From positions 2,688-66,687 of the forward strand of contig NZ_ML660194.1 in the NCBI RefSeq assembly GCF_007483665.1: a stretch of DNA of 64,000 nt, in the 5' to 3' direction. The position numbers and the translations under genes were made by a program. The notes under the pieces are model-generated. The model searched no databases and was not told the DNA's origin. It saw only the letters and a program-made list of their open reading frames with translations. Source of the DNA: Catellatospora sichuanensis. Its GTDB lineage: Bacteria > Actinomycetota > Actinomycetes > Mycobacteriales > Micromonosporaceae. Every line of letters starts with the position of its first letter. Position 1 is the first letter of the stretch. Below are positions 16,931 through 25,996 of this stretch, in pieces.

Positions 16931-17413
16931 TCACCGCTGGAAGGACCAACTGAGCATCTCGTGGCCGTCATATGGCATTACGCCGTAGAACGGCTTCGTG
17001 TTGGTGTCGAAGACCATGGGCAGCCACAGGCGGTCGCTTTCCCACATCGGGCGGCCGTCCAGTTCGTCCATCGGCACCCACTCAAGGGTTCCTTCTTCGT
17101 TGCCGTTATGTGGTGTGCCTGCGAAAACGTCGGCTCGGAAGATAAAGCACAGGGCGTTGATGCGGTCGTGGCCGAAGCCGGTCCACATGACCGTTCCACG
17201 GAGTGTCAGGTCGGTAGCGGTGAGGCCGGATTCTTCGTAGACCTCTCGGCGGGCGCAGGTCAGAATGTCCTCGTCGGGCTCGACGTGACCGCCGAGGCTG
17301 AGGTACTTGCCGAAGTGAATGTCCTGCGACCACTTGTTGCGATGCATTAGCAGCACTTGGGTTCGGTCAGCGGAACGGACGAAGACGGTGGTCTGAAGAA
17401 TGGGAGTGATCAC
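16931..17413 (-). CDS. NUDIX hydrolase
   Basis: A 160-residue protein with a complete NUDIX box beginning at GGHVEPDEDILTCARREV and ending YEESGL. It hydrolyses a nucleoside-diphosphate-linked substrate with Mg2+. The substrate cannot be read from sequence; MutT/ADP-ribose-type activity is possible. Flanked by mraY and another NUDIX gene on the same strand. Confidence 0.9.
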   Translation of the reverse strand: MITPILQTTVFVRSADRTQVLLMHRNKWSQDIHFGKYLSLGGHVEPDEDILTCARREVYEESGLTATDLTLRGTVMWTGFGHDRINALCFIFRADVFAGTPHNGNEEGTLEWVPMDELDGRPMWESDRLWLPMVFDTNTKPFYGVMPYDGHEMLSWSFQR

Positions 17414-17564
17414 CCTCGAAGTATCGCGGAGTGCAGCTGATTCAATGGTGCCGCGACCAGGCCATTCCGCAAGCGCGATGATGACCAGCAGGCGCTGGCC
17501 GGGAACCTGTCCCTGACGGCGGCGAAGGCCAAGCAGTAGCGCGCTCAGCGGCGCGACTGACTAG

Positions 17565-18023
17565 TTAGAACTCGGCGGTCTCGGCGTACTTGGCGGCCGC
17601 CAGGATGAGCGACGGGAGTTCCGGTGGGGTTGGCAGGTCTGCGACATCGGCCAGTGCAACCCAGTGGTATCCGTCGACTTCGTTGGGGTTGAGCGTGACA
17701 TTCGACGAGGTCGGCCGGCAGACGTAGACAAGGTCGATGTGGGTATGCGGCCCGACGGCTGGGTCCGCGACATTGTCGATCACCAAAATGGTCAACGGCG
17801 GTTCGAGCGTCGCTACCACGGGGTGGCTGAACTGTTTCCTGGCGTAGATCTCGACGGTGAGACCGACTTCCTCCATGACTTCTCGATGGATGGCGTCGGT
17901 AGGCAGTTCATGATCGTCGAGATGGCCGCCCGGCGGGAGGAACAGGCCGCTCTTGCGGTGTTCGACCAGCAGGACGTGATCGTCGCGAAGAATGATCGCG
18001 GAAACGGTCAGGTGGCGGATCAT
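17565..18023 (-). CDS. NUDIX hydrolase
   Basis: A 152-residue protein with a NUDIX box GGHLDDHELPTDAIHREV then MEEVGL at about 36-59. The ATG at 18023 has GGAGG five bases upstream and fits the fold (IRHLTVSAIILRDDHVLLVE). The second of four NUDIX or NUDIX-like proteins in 9 kb; substrate unknown. Confidence 0.9.
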   Translation of the reverse strand: MIRHLTVSAIILRDDHVLLVEHRKSGLFLPPGGHLDDHELPTDAIHREVMEEVGLTVEIYARKQFSHPVVATLEPPLTILVIDNVADPAVGPHTHIDLVYVCRPTSSNVTLNPNEVDGYHWVALADVADLPTPPELPSLILAAAKYAETAEF

Positions 18024-18133
18024 GCGGCCTCCGGCGTACGTGCGTCTGGTGGGTGAAGTTTGCATCGCGGGTGAGGTGGCCTACTCCGCCGACACGCTGG
18101 CGTAGGCGTGTCGGCTTGCCTGATCAAGAGACC

Positions 18134-18481
18134 TCACCGGCAGCGGCGACGCGGGGCCTTCTGAGGGACTGACGGGCGGCCGGGACGAGGGCCGGGTTGT
18201 TGCTTCCCGCGCGAGGGCTCGTGGCCCGGGAGGATCCTGAACATGCCCCGGCTCTCGACCCGGCCGCCCGCCAGCACGGGTAGCCCGGTCGGCGCCCCGA
18301 ACCGGTCGAGGTAGAGGCGGCCGAGCAGCCGCCAGCCGGCGGATGCTGCGGCCATCAGCAGCAGGGCGATCCACAGCGCTGCCAGCTTCAGCGACGCGAT
18401 GTGTTGCAAGACGCCGGTCAGCAGTACCAGCGCGGCCACCGCGGCAAAGGCGACGGTGGCGCAACGACGAGGGGCGAGCAT
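18134..18481 (-). CDS. Small two-helix membrane protein
   Basis: A 115-residue protein with two hydrophobic segments (ATVAFAAVAALVLLTGVLQ and LAALWIALLLMAAASAGW) and a basic, Pro-rich tail. No family recognised. Composition is consistent with coding, but the start is not supported by a clear ribosome binding site. Confidence 0.5.
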   Translation of the reverse strand: MLAPRRCATVAFAAVAALVLLTGVLQHIASLKLAALWIALLLMAAASAGWRLLGRLYLDRFGAPTGLPVLAGGRVESRGMFRILPGHEPSRGKQQPGPRPGRPSVPQKAPRRRCR

Positions 18482-18626
18482 CAGATCGGCTTTCTCGGTG
18501 AGTGCGCCTAAGCAGGAACGCGGTCATCTATTTCGCGAGTGGGTGTGGCCGTCCTGACGCAGGCCTGGCACCGGCGGCCCGGTCGGCGTACAGCGCAGCC
18601 TCGGCAGAGCGGTATGGCGCCGGGGT

Positions 18627-19499
18627 TCATGGTGAGGGCTTTTCCAGGGTGGCGTGCAGGATCTCGCGGGCGTGGCTGAGGTTGGTGTTAAGCACCGTTC
18701 GTCGTCGGTTAGAGGTGTGGGCGCCGAATGTTTGATGCAGGGCCAGTTCGTGGCAGGCGTAGGCGATCAGCGCGACGGCGTAGCCGTCGTGGACCCGGTC
18801 ACGATCGACTGCGGCCTGCAGCAGGCCGCGCAGGTCAGGCTGCCGCGGTGCCCACAGCAGGGTCATCAAGGCCCAGTCGGTTCCGGGCAGATGCCAGCCC
18901 GCGTGCTCGAGGTCCAGCACCGCGGCCCGGCCGCCATCGAGCAGGAAATTGCCCGCGAGCGGGTCGCCGTGTTCGACGCGCAGTCGGGTGCTGCGGGCGT
19001 GCAGGATGTCGACGGCGTGGGCGTCACGGTCGGCCAGGCCCGCGTTGGCCAGGGCGCGGTGCACGTTCAGGCGTGTGCCCGGGAACGCGTCGAGGGCCTG
19101 GTAGGTCGGACGCCATGCGTGCAGGCACGTCAGGGCGTCCATCACCGCCGCCGCACCCGCCGTGGTGACATCGGCCGGATAGCGGCCGGTTCCGGCCGCC
19201 GTGCCGGCAAGCCGCTCCAGGACGATCATCCGGTCGTCGCAGTACAGCAGCCGCGCGGTGCGCACGCCTGCTTCCTGCTCCGCCAGCGCCGCATAGACAC
19301 GGCGTTCGGCCTGCTGACGCACACCCCAGTAGCCGTCGTCACCGACACGGATCTTGGCGACGGCTTGCTCGCCCTCCCAGACGCCGGCCACGACCACGAC
19401 CTTGTCGCTGACGTGCAGCACGTCCCTGCCGGCGAACCCACGATCGGCAAGCATCGCGGCTACGCCGGCTGGCAACGGCCGATGAGCCGGGTCAACCAT
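18627..19499 (-). CDS. APH-fold phosphotransferase
   Basis: A 290-residue kinase of the aminoglycoside phosphotransferase/choline kinase fold. The N-lobe has an ATP-binding Lys (EGEQAVAKIRVG). The catalytic loop is RVEHGDPLAGNFLLDGG, with the Brenner motif H-G-D and Asn, followed by the metal-binding D in AAVLDLEHAGW. The ATG at 19499 has GGAAGGA upstream. It is the last gene of a minus-strand group with two more APH-fold kinases, a P-loop kinase, NUDIX proteins and an exporter. Whether it phosphorylates an antibiotic or a metabolite is not known. Confidence 0.85.
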   Translation of the reverse strand: MVDPAHRPLPAGVAAMLADRGFAGRDVLHVSDKVVVVAGVWEGEQAVAKIRVGDDGYWGVRQQAERRVYAALAEQEAGVRTARLLYCDDRMIVLERLAGTAAGTGRYPADVTTAGAAAVMDALTCLHAWRPTYQALDAFPGTRLNVHRALANAGLADRDAHAVDILHARSTRLRVEHGDPLAGNFLLDGGRAAVLDLEHAGWHLPGTDWALMTLLWAPRQPDLRGLLQAAVDRDRVHDGYAVALIAYACHELALHQTFGAHTSNRRRTVLNTNLSHAREILHATLEKPSP

Positions 19500-19623
19500 G
19501 TCGAATCCTTCCGGGCGCAGGTCAGGGTGAACGGATGCGGTTTCATGACGCCACAACGGCGCAGACCGCAGGCCGGGCAACAGCGGCATCGCGGCTCGCT
19601 CAGCACAGCTAGCGGCGGCTGGT

Positions 19624-20181
19624 TCAGGCGGCGACCGGCTGGAGTTGGCAGATGGCGGTGTAGCCGCGGATGGCGTTCGCGACGACCGTCAGCGGATCGG
19701 TGGCGTTGATGACCACGTGTGCCAGCCGGCTTGTGGCGGCACGGTCGGTGGCGAACCGCTCGGCAAGCAGTTGGCGGCTGGCACCGGCGCGGCCGAAGTC
19801 GTTGCCGCGCTCGGGGTGGCGAAGGCGGGCCAGCATGATCTCGAGGTCGACGTCGAGCGCGAAGATCAGATCGAACCGGTCGGTCAACAGCGCCATGTTC
19901 GCCGCGGTCCCGCACACGAACACCCGGTCGAGGTCAGCACTACGCAGCTGCCCGATCAGCATGTCCAGCACGGCGGGGCGCCAGTTCCAGTGGTGGCGGC
20001 GCAGCCATCCGATGTCGGGCTGCTCAGGGCGGACTACCGGGCGGCCGGTCGGGTCCTCCCAGCGGCACAGACCGGGCTGGGCGTCGAGGCTGATCACATG
20101 CTCGCCTCGGGCGGTCAGGTGCCTGGCCAGCGCGGACTTGCCGGTGCCGGACACTCCGGTGATCAGGACGACGGTACTCAT
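19624..20181 (-). CDS. P-loop nucleoside/metabolite kinase-like ATPase
   Basis: A 185-residue protein with Walker A GVSGTGKSALARHL at about 9-22 and the general shape of a small P-loop kinase (adenylate kinase/gluconate kinase class): a DLIFALDVDLEIMLARL strand and a lid-like Arg-rich region (RHPERGNDFGRAG). Substrate unknown. It lies between two APH-fold kinases on the same strand. Confidence 0.75.
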   Translation of the reverse strand: MSTVVLITGVSGTGKSALARHLTARGEHVISLDAQPGLCRWEDPTGRPVVRPEQPDIGWLRRHHWNWRPAVLDMLIGQLRSADLDRVFVCGTAANMALLTDRFDLIFALDVDLEIMLARLRHPERGNDFGRAGASRQLLAERFATDRAATSRLAHVVINATDPLTVVANAIRGYTAICQLQPVAA

Positions 20182-20233
20182 TGCATGCTCCTGACGGCGC
20201 GGTGCAGACGTGTGCGGGCGTCGGCGAGAACGC

Positions 20234-21307
20234 TCACCGGACCGCCCCGGTGATAGCCGCGCGACCGTGGCTGTGCATACCGGCGGCCAGCCCGGTGAGC
20301 TGCTGCTCGACCTGGGGCAGGTGCTGCAGCAGGCGCCGGGTGAACAGGTGCCGGTCGGCCCAGTAGCGGTCGAGGCTCTTCTGGATCCGCGCCGGCCGCG
20401 GCGCGAGGTACCGCTCCTCGACCCCGTAGGTGCTCAGTAGGGCGTGCAGCAGGGCAAGGCGGGCGCAGTTGCGAACCTCGTCGCCGGTCGCCGGGCCGCC
20501 TGCTTCCAGGTAGGCAGCCACCGCCGCGAGAGAGATCTGCTGCCAGTCGTCGCGGTGGGCGACGGTGTGCGGGTCGAATGCCATCCGGCCCAGTTCCCGG
20601 CCCCGATCGGCGTGCTGTAGCCGCAGGTCGATGATCGCGGCCAACTGGTCGCCGGCGAACAGGGTGTTCGGGGTGACCAGGTCGCCGTGGGCCGGCCGTA
20701 GCCGCAGCGGCGCCAGACCGTCCTGCAGCCGACCGACGTGGTCGAGGTCGGTGATGCGCTGACGCAGGCGCGCGATGTTGGCGTGGTCGGTGCGGTCGGT
20801 GAACACCCGCGCGCTGATCAGGTCGAGCAGATGCTCGCAGCGGGCCTGGGCCTGCGCGGGCAGGGTAGTGCGGCACCGTTCGGCGCTGACGGGAAGCCGC
20901 TGCGCAGCCAGCCCGTCCAGGACGTGATGCAGTCCCGCGGTGGCCCGGCCCAGCGCCGCAGCCTGCCTGACATTGAGCACTGCGGGGCTGGTCGCGTCGG
21001 TCCACAGCCACACCGATACCGCCAGATCCGCCTCGACGTGCATCCGCTCGCCACTCGTGGTCCGGACTAGCCTGGTCGTGGGCACGCCCGCCTGGGCCAG
21101 GTACATGGTTGCGTCGAGGATCTGCCGTTCGTAGGTGAGGTCGCCACCCGTGCGGTAGATCTTGACGAAGCGGCTGGTGTCGTCGGCGAGTTCCGCACGC
21201 AGGTTGTCGGTCTGGGTGCCTGCCCAGACCCGCCGAATGCGTCCTACCCGCAGGCCGTAGGCGGCTTCCAGGACCGCGCGGATACGCGGGTTGAGCGTGA
21301 ACGTCAT
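20234..21307 (-). CDS. APH-fold phosphotransferase
   Basis: A 357-residue kinase-like protein. The N-lobe has RFVKIYRTGGD as the candidate ATP-binding Lys. The catalytic loop is PAHGDLVTPNTLF and the metal site is AAIIDLRLQHADRG. The ATG at 21307 overlaps the stop of the GrpB-NUDIX gene by one base (TGATG), so they are co-translated. Second of three APH-fold proteins in this group. Confidence 0.85.
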   Translation of the reverse strand: MTFTLNPRIRAVLEAAYGLRVGRIRRVWAGTQTDNLRAELADDTSRFVKIYRTGGDLTYERQILDATMYLAQAGVPTTRLVRTTSGERMHVEADLAVSVWLWTDATSPAVLNVRQAAALGRATAGLHHVLDGLAAQRLPVSAERCRTTLPAQAQARCEHLLDLISARVFTDRTDHANIARLRQRITDLDHVGRLQDGLAPLRLRPAHGDLVTPNTLFAGDQLAAIIDLRLQHADRGRELGRMAFDPHTVAHRDDWQQISLAAVAAYLEAGGPATGDEVRNCARLALLHALLSTYGVEERYLAPRPARIQKSLDRYWADRHLFTRRLLQHLPQVEQQLTGLAAGMHSHGRAAITGAVR

Positions 21308-22302
21308 CACCGGCCTCCCGGGCTGCTGGTTCTGGCAGGTCGCGGTGCCCATCGCGGGGGTTCCTGGTCACGCAGGTCGGGCAGTGTGAACAGGTCGGTG
21401 CCGGCGGTGATGTGTTCGACCAGCCACTGCGCGGTCGGCAACGGCCAGACCAGCCCGCGGGCGAACACCGGATCGCGAGGGTCGAGTTCGTCGAGGTGGT
21501 AGCCGCCACGGGACGCGTCCGCCAGCTCTGGGCCCGTACGTGCCGACTCGTCCCACTGGTCGATGCGGCCGAGGAAGATCGCATGCGCGGTCCCGGCGAC
21601 GACCGCGACGTGGATCAGCCGGTGCAACCGGGCGTGGCCGCCTGTCTCCTCCCGGACCTCCCGCAGTGCCGTGTCCTCCAAGCCTGCATCGCCGAGCTCG
21701 ATTCCCCCACCGGGCAGCACCCAGTGAATCGGCTCGCCTGGCTTGGTGCGCCGCACGAGCAGGATCCGTTCTGCGGGAGTGAACAGAGCCGCCCGGACCC
21801 GGTTCACCACCGGCATCTGCTCGGCCGGTCCGTAGCGGTCGGCGATCTGTACCAGAAGCTGCTGCGCGGCACCCGGATACCGCAATCCGTCGCGGATGAG
21901 GTGGCTGTACCGGGCGGCCAGGTCCGCATCGGCGCGCAGTGTGTCGCGTACGCCCAGCAGCCGATCCCATAGCGGCTGGAACGCGCCGATCACGTGCAGC
22001 CGCACCGTCAACCCGGCATGGTGCCTGGTGAACACCAGGCCGCCGTCGGCGCCCAGGTCACCGTCGAAGGCCCAACCGGCGACCGTCGCCAGCCGCATCA
22101 GCGTGCTCACGTTCGCCGTCGCATCGAGCCTGGCGGCGATCCCGATCACCGGATCCGCGGGCAGCCCGGCGACCGCAGTCGGGCCGACGTGCTCGACCTG
22201 CGTCACCAGGCCGCTCAGGGCGTCACGCACCCCGGCGATATGCGCCGCAGCCAGCACCGCCCAGCTCTGATCGTGTTCGACGACCCGCCGGTCTGCCATC
22301 AT
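21307..22302 (-). CDS. GrpB-NUDIX fusion protein
   Basis: A 331-residue fusion. Residues about 8-160 match the GrpB/UPF0157 nucleotidyltransferase-like family (VEHDQSWAVLAAAHIAGVRD; TQVEHVGPTAVAGLPADPVI). Residues about 165-300 are a NUDIX domain with box PGGGIELGDAGLEDTALREV then REETGG. The start is either ATG of an ATGATG pair, and it overlaps the ABC transporter stop. One polypeptide carrying both a nucleotidyltransferase-like and a nucleotide-hydrolase domain suggests handling of one nucleotide-linked substrate; this is inference. Confidence 0.85.
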   Translation of the reverse strand: MMADRRVVEHDQSWAVLAAAHIAGVRDALSGLVTQVEHVGPTAVAGLPADPVIGIAARLDATANVSTLMRLATVAGWAFDGDLGADGGLVFTRHHAGLTVRLHVIGAFQPLWDRLLGVRDTLRADADLAARYSHLIRDGLRYPGAAQQLLVQIADRYGPAEQMPVVNRVRAALFTPAERILLVRRTKPGEPIHWVLPGGGIELGDAGLEDTALREVREETGGHARLHRLIHVAVVAGTAHAIFLGRIDQWDESARTGPELADASRGGYHLDELDPRDPVFARGLVWPLPTAQWLVEHITAGTDLFTLPDLRDQEPPRWAPRPARTSSPGGR

Positions 22303-24242
22303 GACACCGCCTCGGCGTAGCCCCGGGCCTGCAATGTGTAGAGCTCGCTATAGAGGCCGCCGTCGGCGATCAGCTCGTCATGGCTGCCGGACTGCACGAT
22401 CCGGCCATCGTGCATGACGACGATGAGGTCGGCGTGACGGATGTTGGCCAGCCGGTGCGTGATCAGGATCGTGGTCCGCTGGCCCTGCCGGTCCCGGATC
22501 GCCTGGAACAGGGCGTCTTCGGCGCGGGGATCCAGCGCAGAAGACGGCTCGTCCATCACGAGCAGGTCGGCGTCGCGGTACAGCCCGCGAGCGGAGGTGA
22601 TCCGCTGCCACTGTCCTCCGGAAAGGTCCTGGCCGTCGGCGAACGTGCGGTCCAGCAGCGTCTCGTATCCGTGCGGCAGGCCGGCGATCACCGGGTGGGC
22701 GACAGCGCGCCCGGCGGCTTCATGGATCCGGTCAGGGTCGGCGTCGGCGTCGATGTCGCCCAGCGCGATGTTTGTGACGACCGACAGCGGCCACTTGTAG
22801 AAGTCCTGCCGGACCACGGCGATCCGTCCGCGCAGCCCGTCGAGGTCGTGTTCGGCGTAGTCGCGGCCGTTCCAGCTGATGCTGCCGCTGTCGGGCTCGC
22901 GCAGCCCGGCGATCACGGCTGCGAGCGTCGACTTGCCGCTGCCGTTCTCCCCCACCAGGGCGATCGTCTGCCCGCGGCGGATCGTCAAGCTGACATCGGC
23001 CACCGCTGGGGTGTCGCGGTCGGGGAACGCGAAGCTCACCTTGTCCAGGTGCAGCTCGTCCAGCGGCGCGCTCTGGTGGCTGCCGCGGGTGTCGGGCATG
23101 TGCTGGCGCGAACGTGCCAGGAAGTTCTGATAGTCGCGGACGTGGACACCCTCGTCGTAGACCCGATCGACCTGCCATGCCGCCATGGACAGATGCCGTT
23201 GAGCAGTTTGCACCGCGATCACGCACGTCGCCGCCGCGGCCAGGGGAATGCCACCGTCGAGCAGCAGCACGCCGAGCAGCACATACACGGCCGTGGAGGC
23301 GATGCCGGAGGTCAACGATCCGATCGTGGTGGTGATCGTGACCCGCCGCGCCAGGTCCAGCTGGATCTTCGTTTCGGCGCCCATTACCTGGTCGTACTGG
23401 GCCAGCAGGAACCTGCGCAGGCCGTAGGAGCGCAGTTCGGCGGCACTGTCGCGTTCGGCCATGAGCCGGTGCAGGACCCCGAGTCGGCGGCGGCGTACTG
23501 AGCCGGCGATGTAGGTGCGGTAGCGCTGGTGCCCTGCCGATAGCGCAGCCCAAACGTTGGGTACCGTCGCGACCAGTAGCGCTGCCAGCAGCACCGGCTC
23601 GATCACCACGACCGCCGCGGTGACCGCGATGATTCCCGATAGGCCGGCCATCAGGTTGAGGGTTCCCTGGACCAGGCCGATGACGGAGCTGCTTCCGCGG
23701 CCGGCGCGTTCCATGTCGTCGGCGAACGCGTCGGCGTCGAACGCCGCCAACCGCACACTGGTGGTGGCTTCGAACAGGCGCCGCTCGACGTCGCGGTCGA
23801 CGCGGGGGCTGAGCCCGTTCTGCGCGAACCCGGTCACGATGCTCAGCCCGGCACGGGTCGCGGCGGTGGCGGCCAGCATGATCAACGCGGGCAGCGCCGC
23901 CCAGACCCGGTCTGGGGTCGGCCCGGCTGCGAACAGCTCGACCAGGACCCGCTGGGTGGCCAGCAGCCCGAGCGCGGACAGGATCCCGGCGCCGACGGTC
24001 GCGCCGGCCACGGTCAGGGTGCGGGCGCGGTCGGCGCGCCAGGCGATGCCCAGGGCGGTGCGGATCAGCTGCGGGATCTCGGCGAACACGGCCAGCAAGC
24101 CGGCGTCGGCGCGGGCGCGCATGCCGGTCTCCCACCACATGGTGCGCATCTCCGGCAGTGCGGCATCACCGGCCGTGCGGGGGCGTGGCGGCTGTAGCAC
24201 GGTGGTGTCGGCAGCGGTCGGTGTTTGTGATGTCTGTGTCAC
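22299..24242 (-). CDS. ABC transporter, fused permease-ATPase (exporter type)
   Basis: A 647-residue half-transporter. Six membrane segments lie between about residues 70 and 350, followed by an ATPase domain with Walker A LVGENGSGKST, the ABC signature DLSGGQWQRI, Walker B DLLVMDEPSSALD and the switch His in TTILITHRL. It probably works as a homodimer exporting a hydrophobic or peptide-like compound. Downstream genes overlap it by 4 nt, so export is tied to the kinase/NUDIX group. Confidence 0.93.
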   Translation of the reverse strand: MTQTSQTPTAADTTVLQPPRPRTAGDAALPEMRTMWWETGMRARADAGLLAVFAEIPQLIRTALGIAWRADRARTLTVAGATVGAGILSALGLLATQRVLVELFAAGPTPDRVWAALPALIMLAATAATRAGLSIVTGFAQNGLSPRVDRDVERRLFEATTSVRLAAFDADAFADDMERAGRGSSSVIGLVQGTLNLMAGLSGIIAVTAAVVVIEPVLLAALLVATVPNVWAALSAGHQRYRTYIAGSVRRRRLGVLHRLMAERDSAAELRSYGLRRFLLAQYDQVMGAETKIQLDLARRVTITTTIGSLTSGIASTAVYVLLGVLLLDGGIPLAAAATCVIAVQTAQRHLSMAAWQVDRVYDEGVHVRDYQNFLARSRQHMPDTRGSHQSAPLDELHLDKVSFAFPDRDTPAVADVSLTIRRGQTIALVGENGSGKSTLAAVIAGLREPDSGSISWNGRDYAEHDLDGLRGRIAVVRQDFYKWPLSVVTNIALGDIDADADPDRIHEAAGRAVAHPVIAGLPHGYETLLDRTFADGQDLSGGQWQRITSARGLYRDADLLVMDEPSSALDPRAEDALFQAIRDRQGQRTTILITHRLANIRHADLIVVMHDGRIVQSGSHDELIADGGLYSELYTLQARGYAEAVS

Positions 24243-24293
24243 GGCAGGTCCTTCAGTCCGTAAGGGGTCGGGCTGACCGGTCAGGTGATTGGT

Positions 24294-25274
24294 TCAGTGC
24301 TCGAGTCGGCGCTGCAGCCAACCGAGGGCGGCCAGGCCGGACTGGCGGCGGTGCGCGGCCAGGTGCGGCGAGGCGGGGTTCGGTTCGGCGCGGCCGTGGA
24401 CGAGCAGGTATCCGGCGTAGGCGGCCAGCATCGCCTCCACGCCCTGTGCTGGAATTCCGGCGGCCGTCGGGTGCTCGGCCAGCAGCTGGTCGACGTCGGG
24501 ACGGTCGCTGGCGCCGATCAGCAGGGCGACGGTGTCGACCCACGACGGCCCGCGCATGACCCACGCCCAGTCGGTGACCAGGGTCCAGTTGTAGCGGTTG
24601 AGGACCAGCAGATTGTCGGCGCGTATGTCGTAGTGGATGAGGCTGGTCGCACCGACGGTCAGCCCGGGCAGCCGCGCTTCCAGACCGACCAGGAGCCCCA
24701 GCTGCTCGCTCGCCCACGACGGGACGTCGGGCATCGGGACCTGGCCCGCGGCGATCGCCGCCCAGTTGGCGTACCTGTCGCGGGCGGTCTGGGAGAACGA
24801 TGTCGTCACCAGGTCCGCCAGCCGGGCGGGCGGGTCGGCCAGGCTCGCGGCGACCGCGGTCTGGGCGCGCAACGCCGCCCGCAGCTCGTCTGCGCTCCAG
24901 GGCAGCTGCGGGATGCGGCCGACGACCGCGACGAAGCACAGCACCACATGCCCGGCCAGCTCCGCACTCCACAGGAACTTCGGCGCTGGCACCGCCACTG
25001 GCAGCGCCGCGGCGAACTGCGCCTCGGCCTGATACAGCTGCGCCGCCGACGACGTCGCGCTGGTGGCCTTGATGAAGTAGGAGCCGCAGTCGGCGGTCGT
25101 CAGGACAGAGGCGAACCCGTCGCTGAAACCGCTGGTACGCGACACCGCACTGGTGACGGGGCTACCCAGCCGGTCGGTGATCGCCGCCCGCAGCTGTTCG
25201 GGCAGGTGCTCCCACTCGGGACGCTGCGCTGTGCGCTCGTAGTCGAGCAGACTGTTGCCGGTACCGGTACCCAT
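24294..25274 (-). CDS. APH-fold phosphotransferase
   Basis: A 326-residue kinase-like protein. The catalytic loop SLIHYDIRADNLLVLNRY has H-Y-D in place of H-G-D, and the metal site is LVTDWAWVMRG. The N-lobe includes GSYFIKATSATSS with the expected Lys. It resembles actinobacterial aminoglycoside phosphotransferase-family proteins of unknown substrate. It begins about 140 bases after the NUDIX-like gene and is followed by the ABC exporter. Confidence 0.82.
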   Translation of the reverse strand: MGTGTGNSLLDYERTAQRPEWEHLPEQLRAAITDRLGSPVTSAVSRTSGFSDGFASVLTTADCGSYFIKATSATSSAAQLYQAEAQFAAALPVAVPAPKFLWSAELAGHVVLCFVAVVGRIPQLPWSADELRAALRAQTAVAASLADPPARLADLVTTSFSQTARDRYANWAAIAAGQVPMPDVPSWASEQLGLLVGLEARLPGLTVGATSLIHYDIRADNLLVLNRYNWTLVTDWAWVMRGPSWVDTVALLIGASDRPDVDQLLAEHPTAAGIPAQGVEAMLAAYAGYLLVHGRAEPNPASPHLAAHRRQSGLAALGWLQRRLEH

Positions 25275-25417
25275 GACACTCCAATGCGAAAGTTCTATGC
25301 GTGGTTACGGCCGCCCGTAGTCGGATCCGGATGAGCGCCTAGGGCTTCGGCGGCTTGGTGCCTGAGCCCGCTGTCCGGGCAAGGCGCAGCCGCACACGGA
25401 TGCCGTGCAGGGACTCG

Positions 25418-25936
25418 CTAACCGGGCTGGTTGACGGTGGAGGCGGGGTCGGGCAGGGACAGCAGGGTCTGCGCCGGGATGCCGCCGGTGGTCATCAGGT
25501 CGTTGATCGCCAGTGGGCGCACGTCGAGCGCGGCCAGGGTCTCCGCGGTGACCGCCAGCGCCTGCAGGGCGCGGCGGGAGGTCCCGGTCGCCTCACGAGC
25601 GGCGAGGATCTCCGCGGCGGGCAGGTCCAGGCTGGCGGCGTAGACCGCGGAGCGGGCGTGGGTGCGCGCCGCAGGCAGGACGTGCACCAGCCGTAACCCG
25701 CCCGACTCGGCGCCGAGTTCTTCGCGCAGTAGCCGCCGCGCGATGGTGGCCGGGTCGGTGCGCATCGTGCCGCGCTGCATCGTCGGGTACGTCCAGCAAC
25801 AGTGCCGTTCGCTCTCGTGACGATGCAGCAGCAGCAGCCCGTCGGCGCTGACCGGCACGACGAACACCCGCGCGACACCGGATAGCAGTCGGCGCAACAG
25901 CGCCTGCGGCGATGCCGCCGGTGGACTCGACATCAT
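25418..25936 (-). CDS. NUDIX-like protein with incomplete box
   Basis: A 172-residue protein. VARVFVVPVSADGLLLLHRH is the first NUDIX strand pair. The helix region reads GTMRTDPATIARRLLREELG, keeping R-E-E-L-G but lacking part of the consensus Gly-x5-Glu spacing. It may be catalytically weak or have changed substrate. A G-rich site lies before the ATG pair at 25936. Confidence 0.65.
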   Translation of the reverse strand: MMSSPPAASPQALLRRLLSGVARVFVVPVSADGLLLLHRHESERHCCWTYPTMQRGTMRTDPATIARRLLREELGAESGGLRLVHVLPAARTHARSAVYAASLDLPAAEILAAREATGTSRRALQALAVTAETLAALDVRPLAINDLMTTGGIPAQTLLSLPDPASTVNQPG

Positions 25937-25996
25937 GACGTACCCCCATCTCGATCGATGATCAAAACCTTTGGACCTGGCCGCGTTACTCGACGC

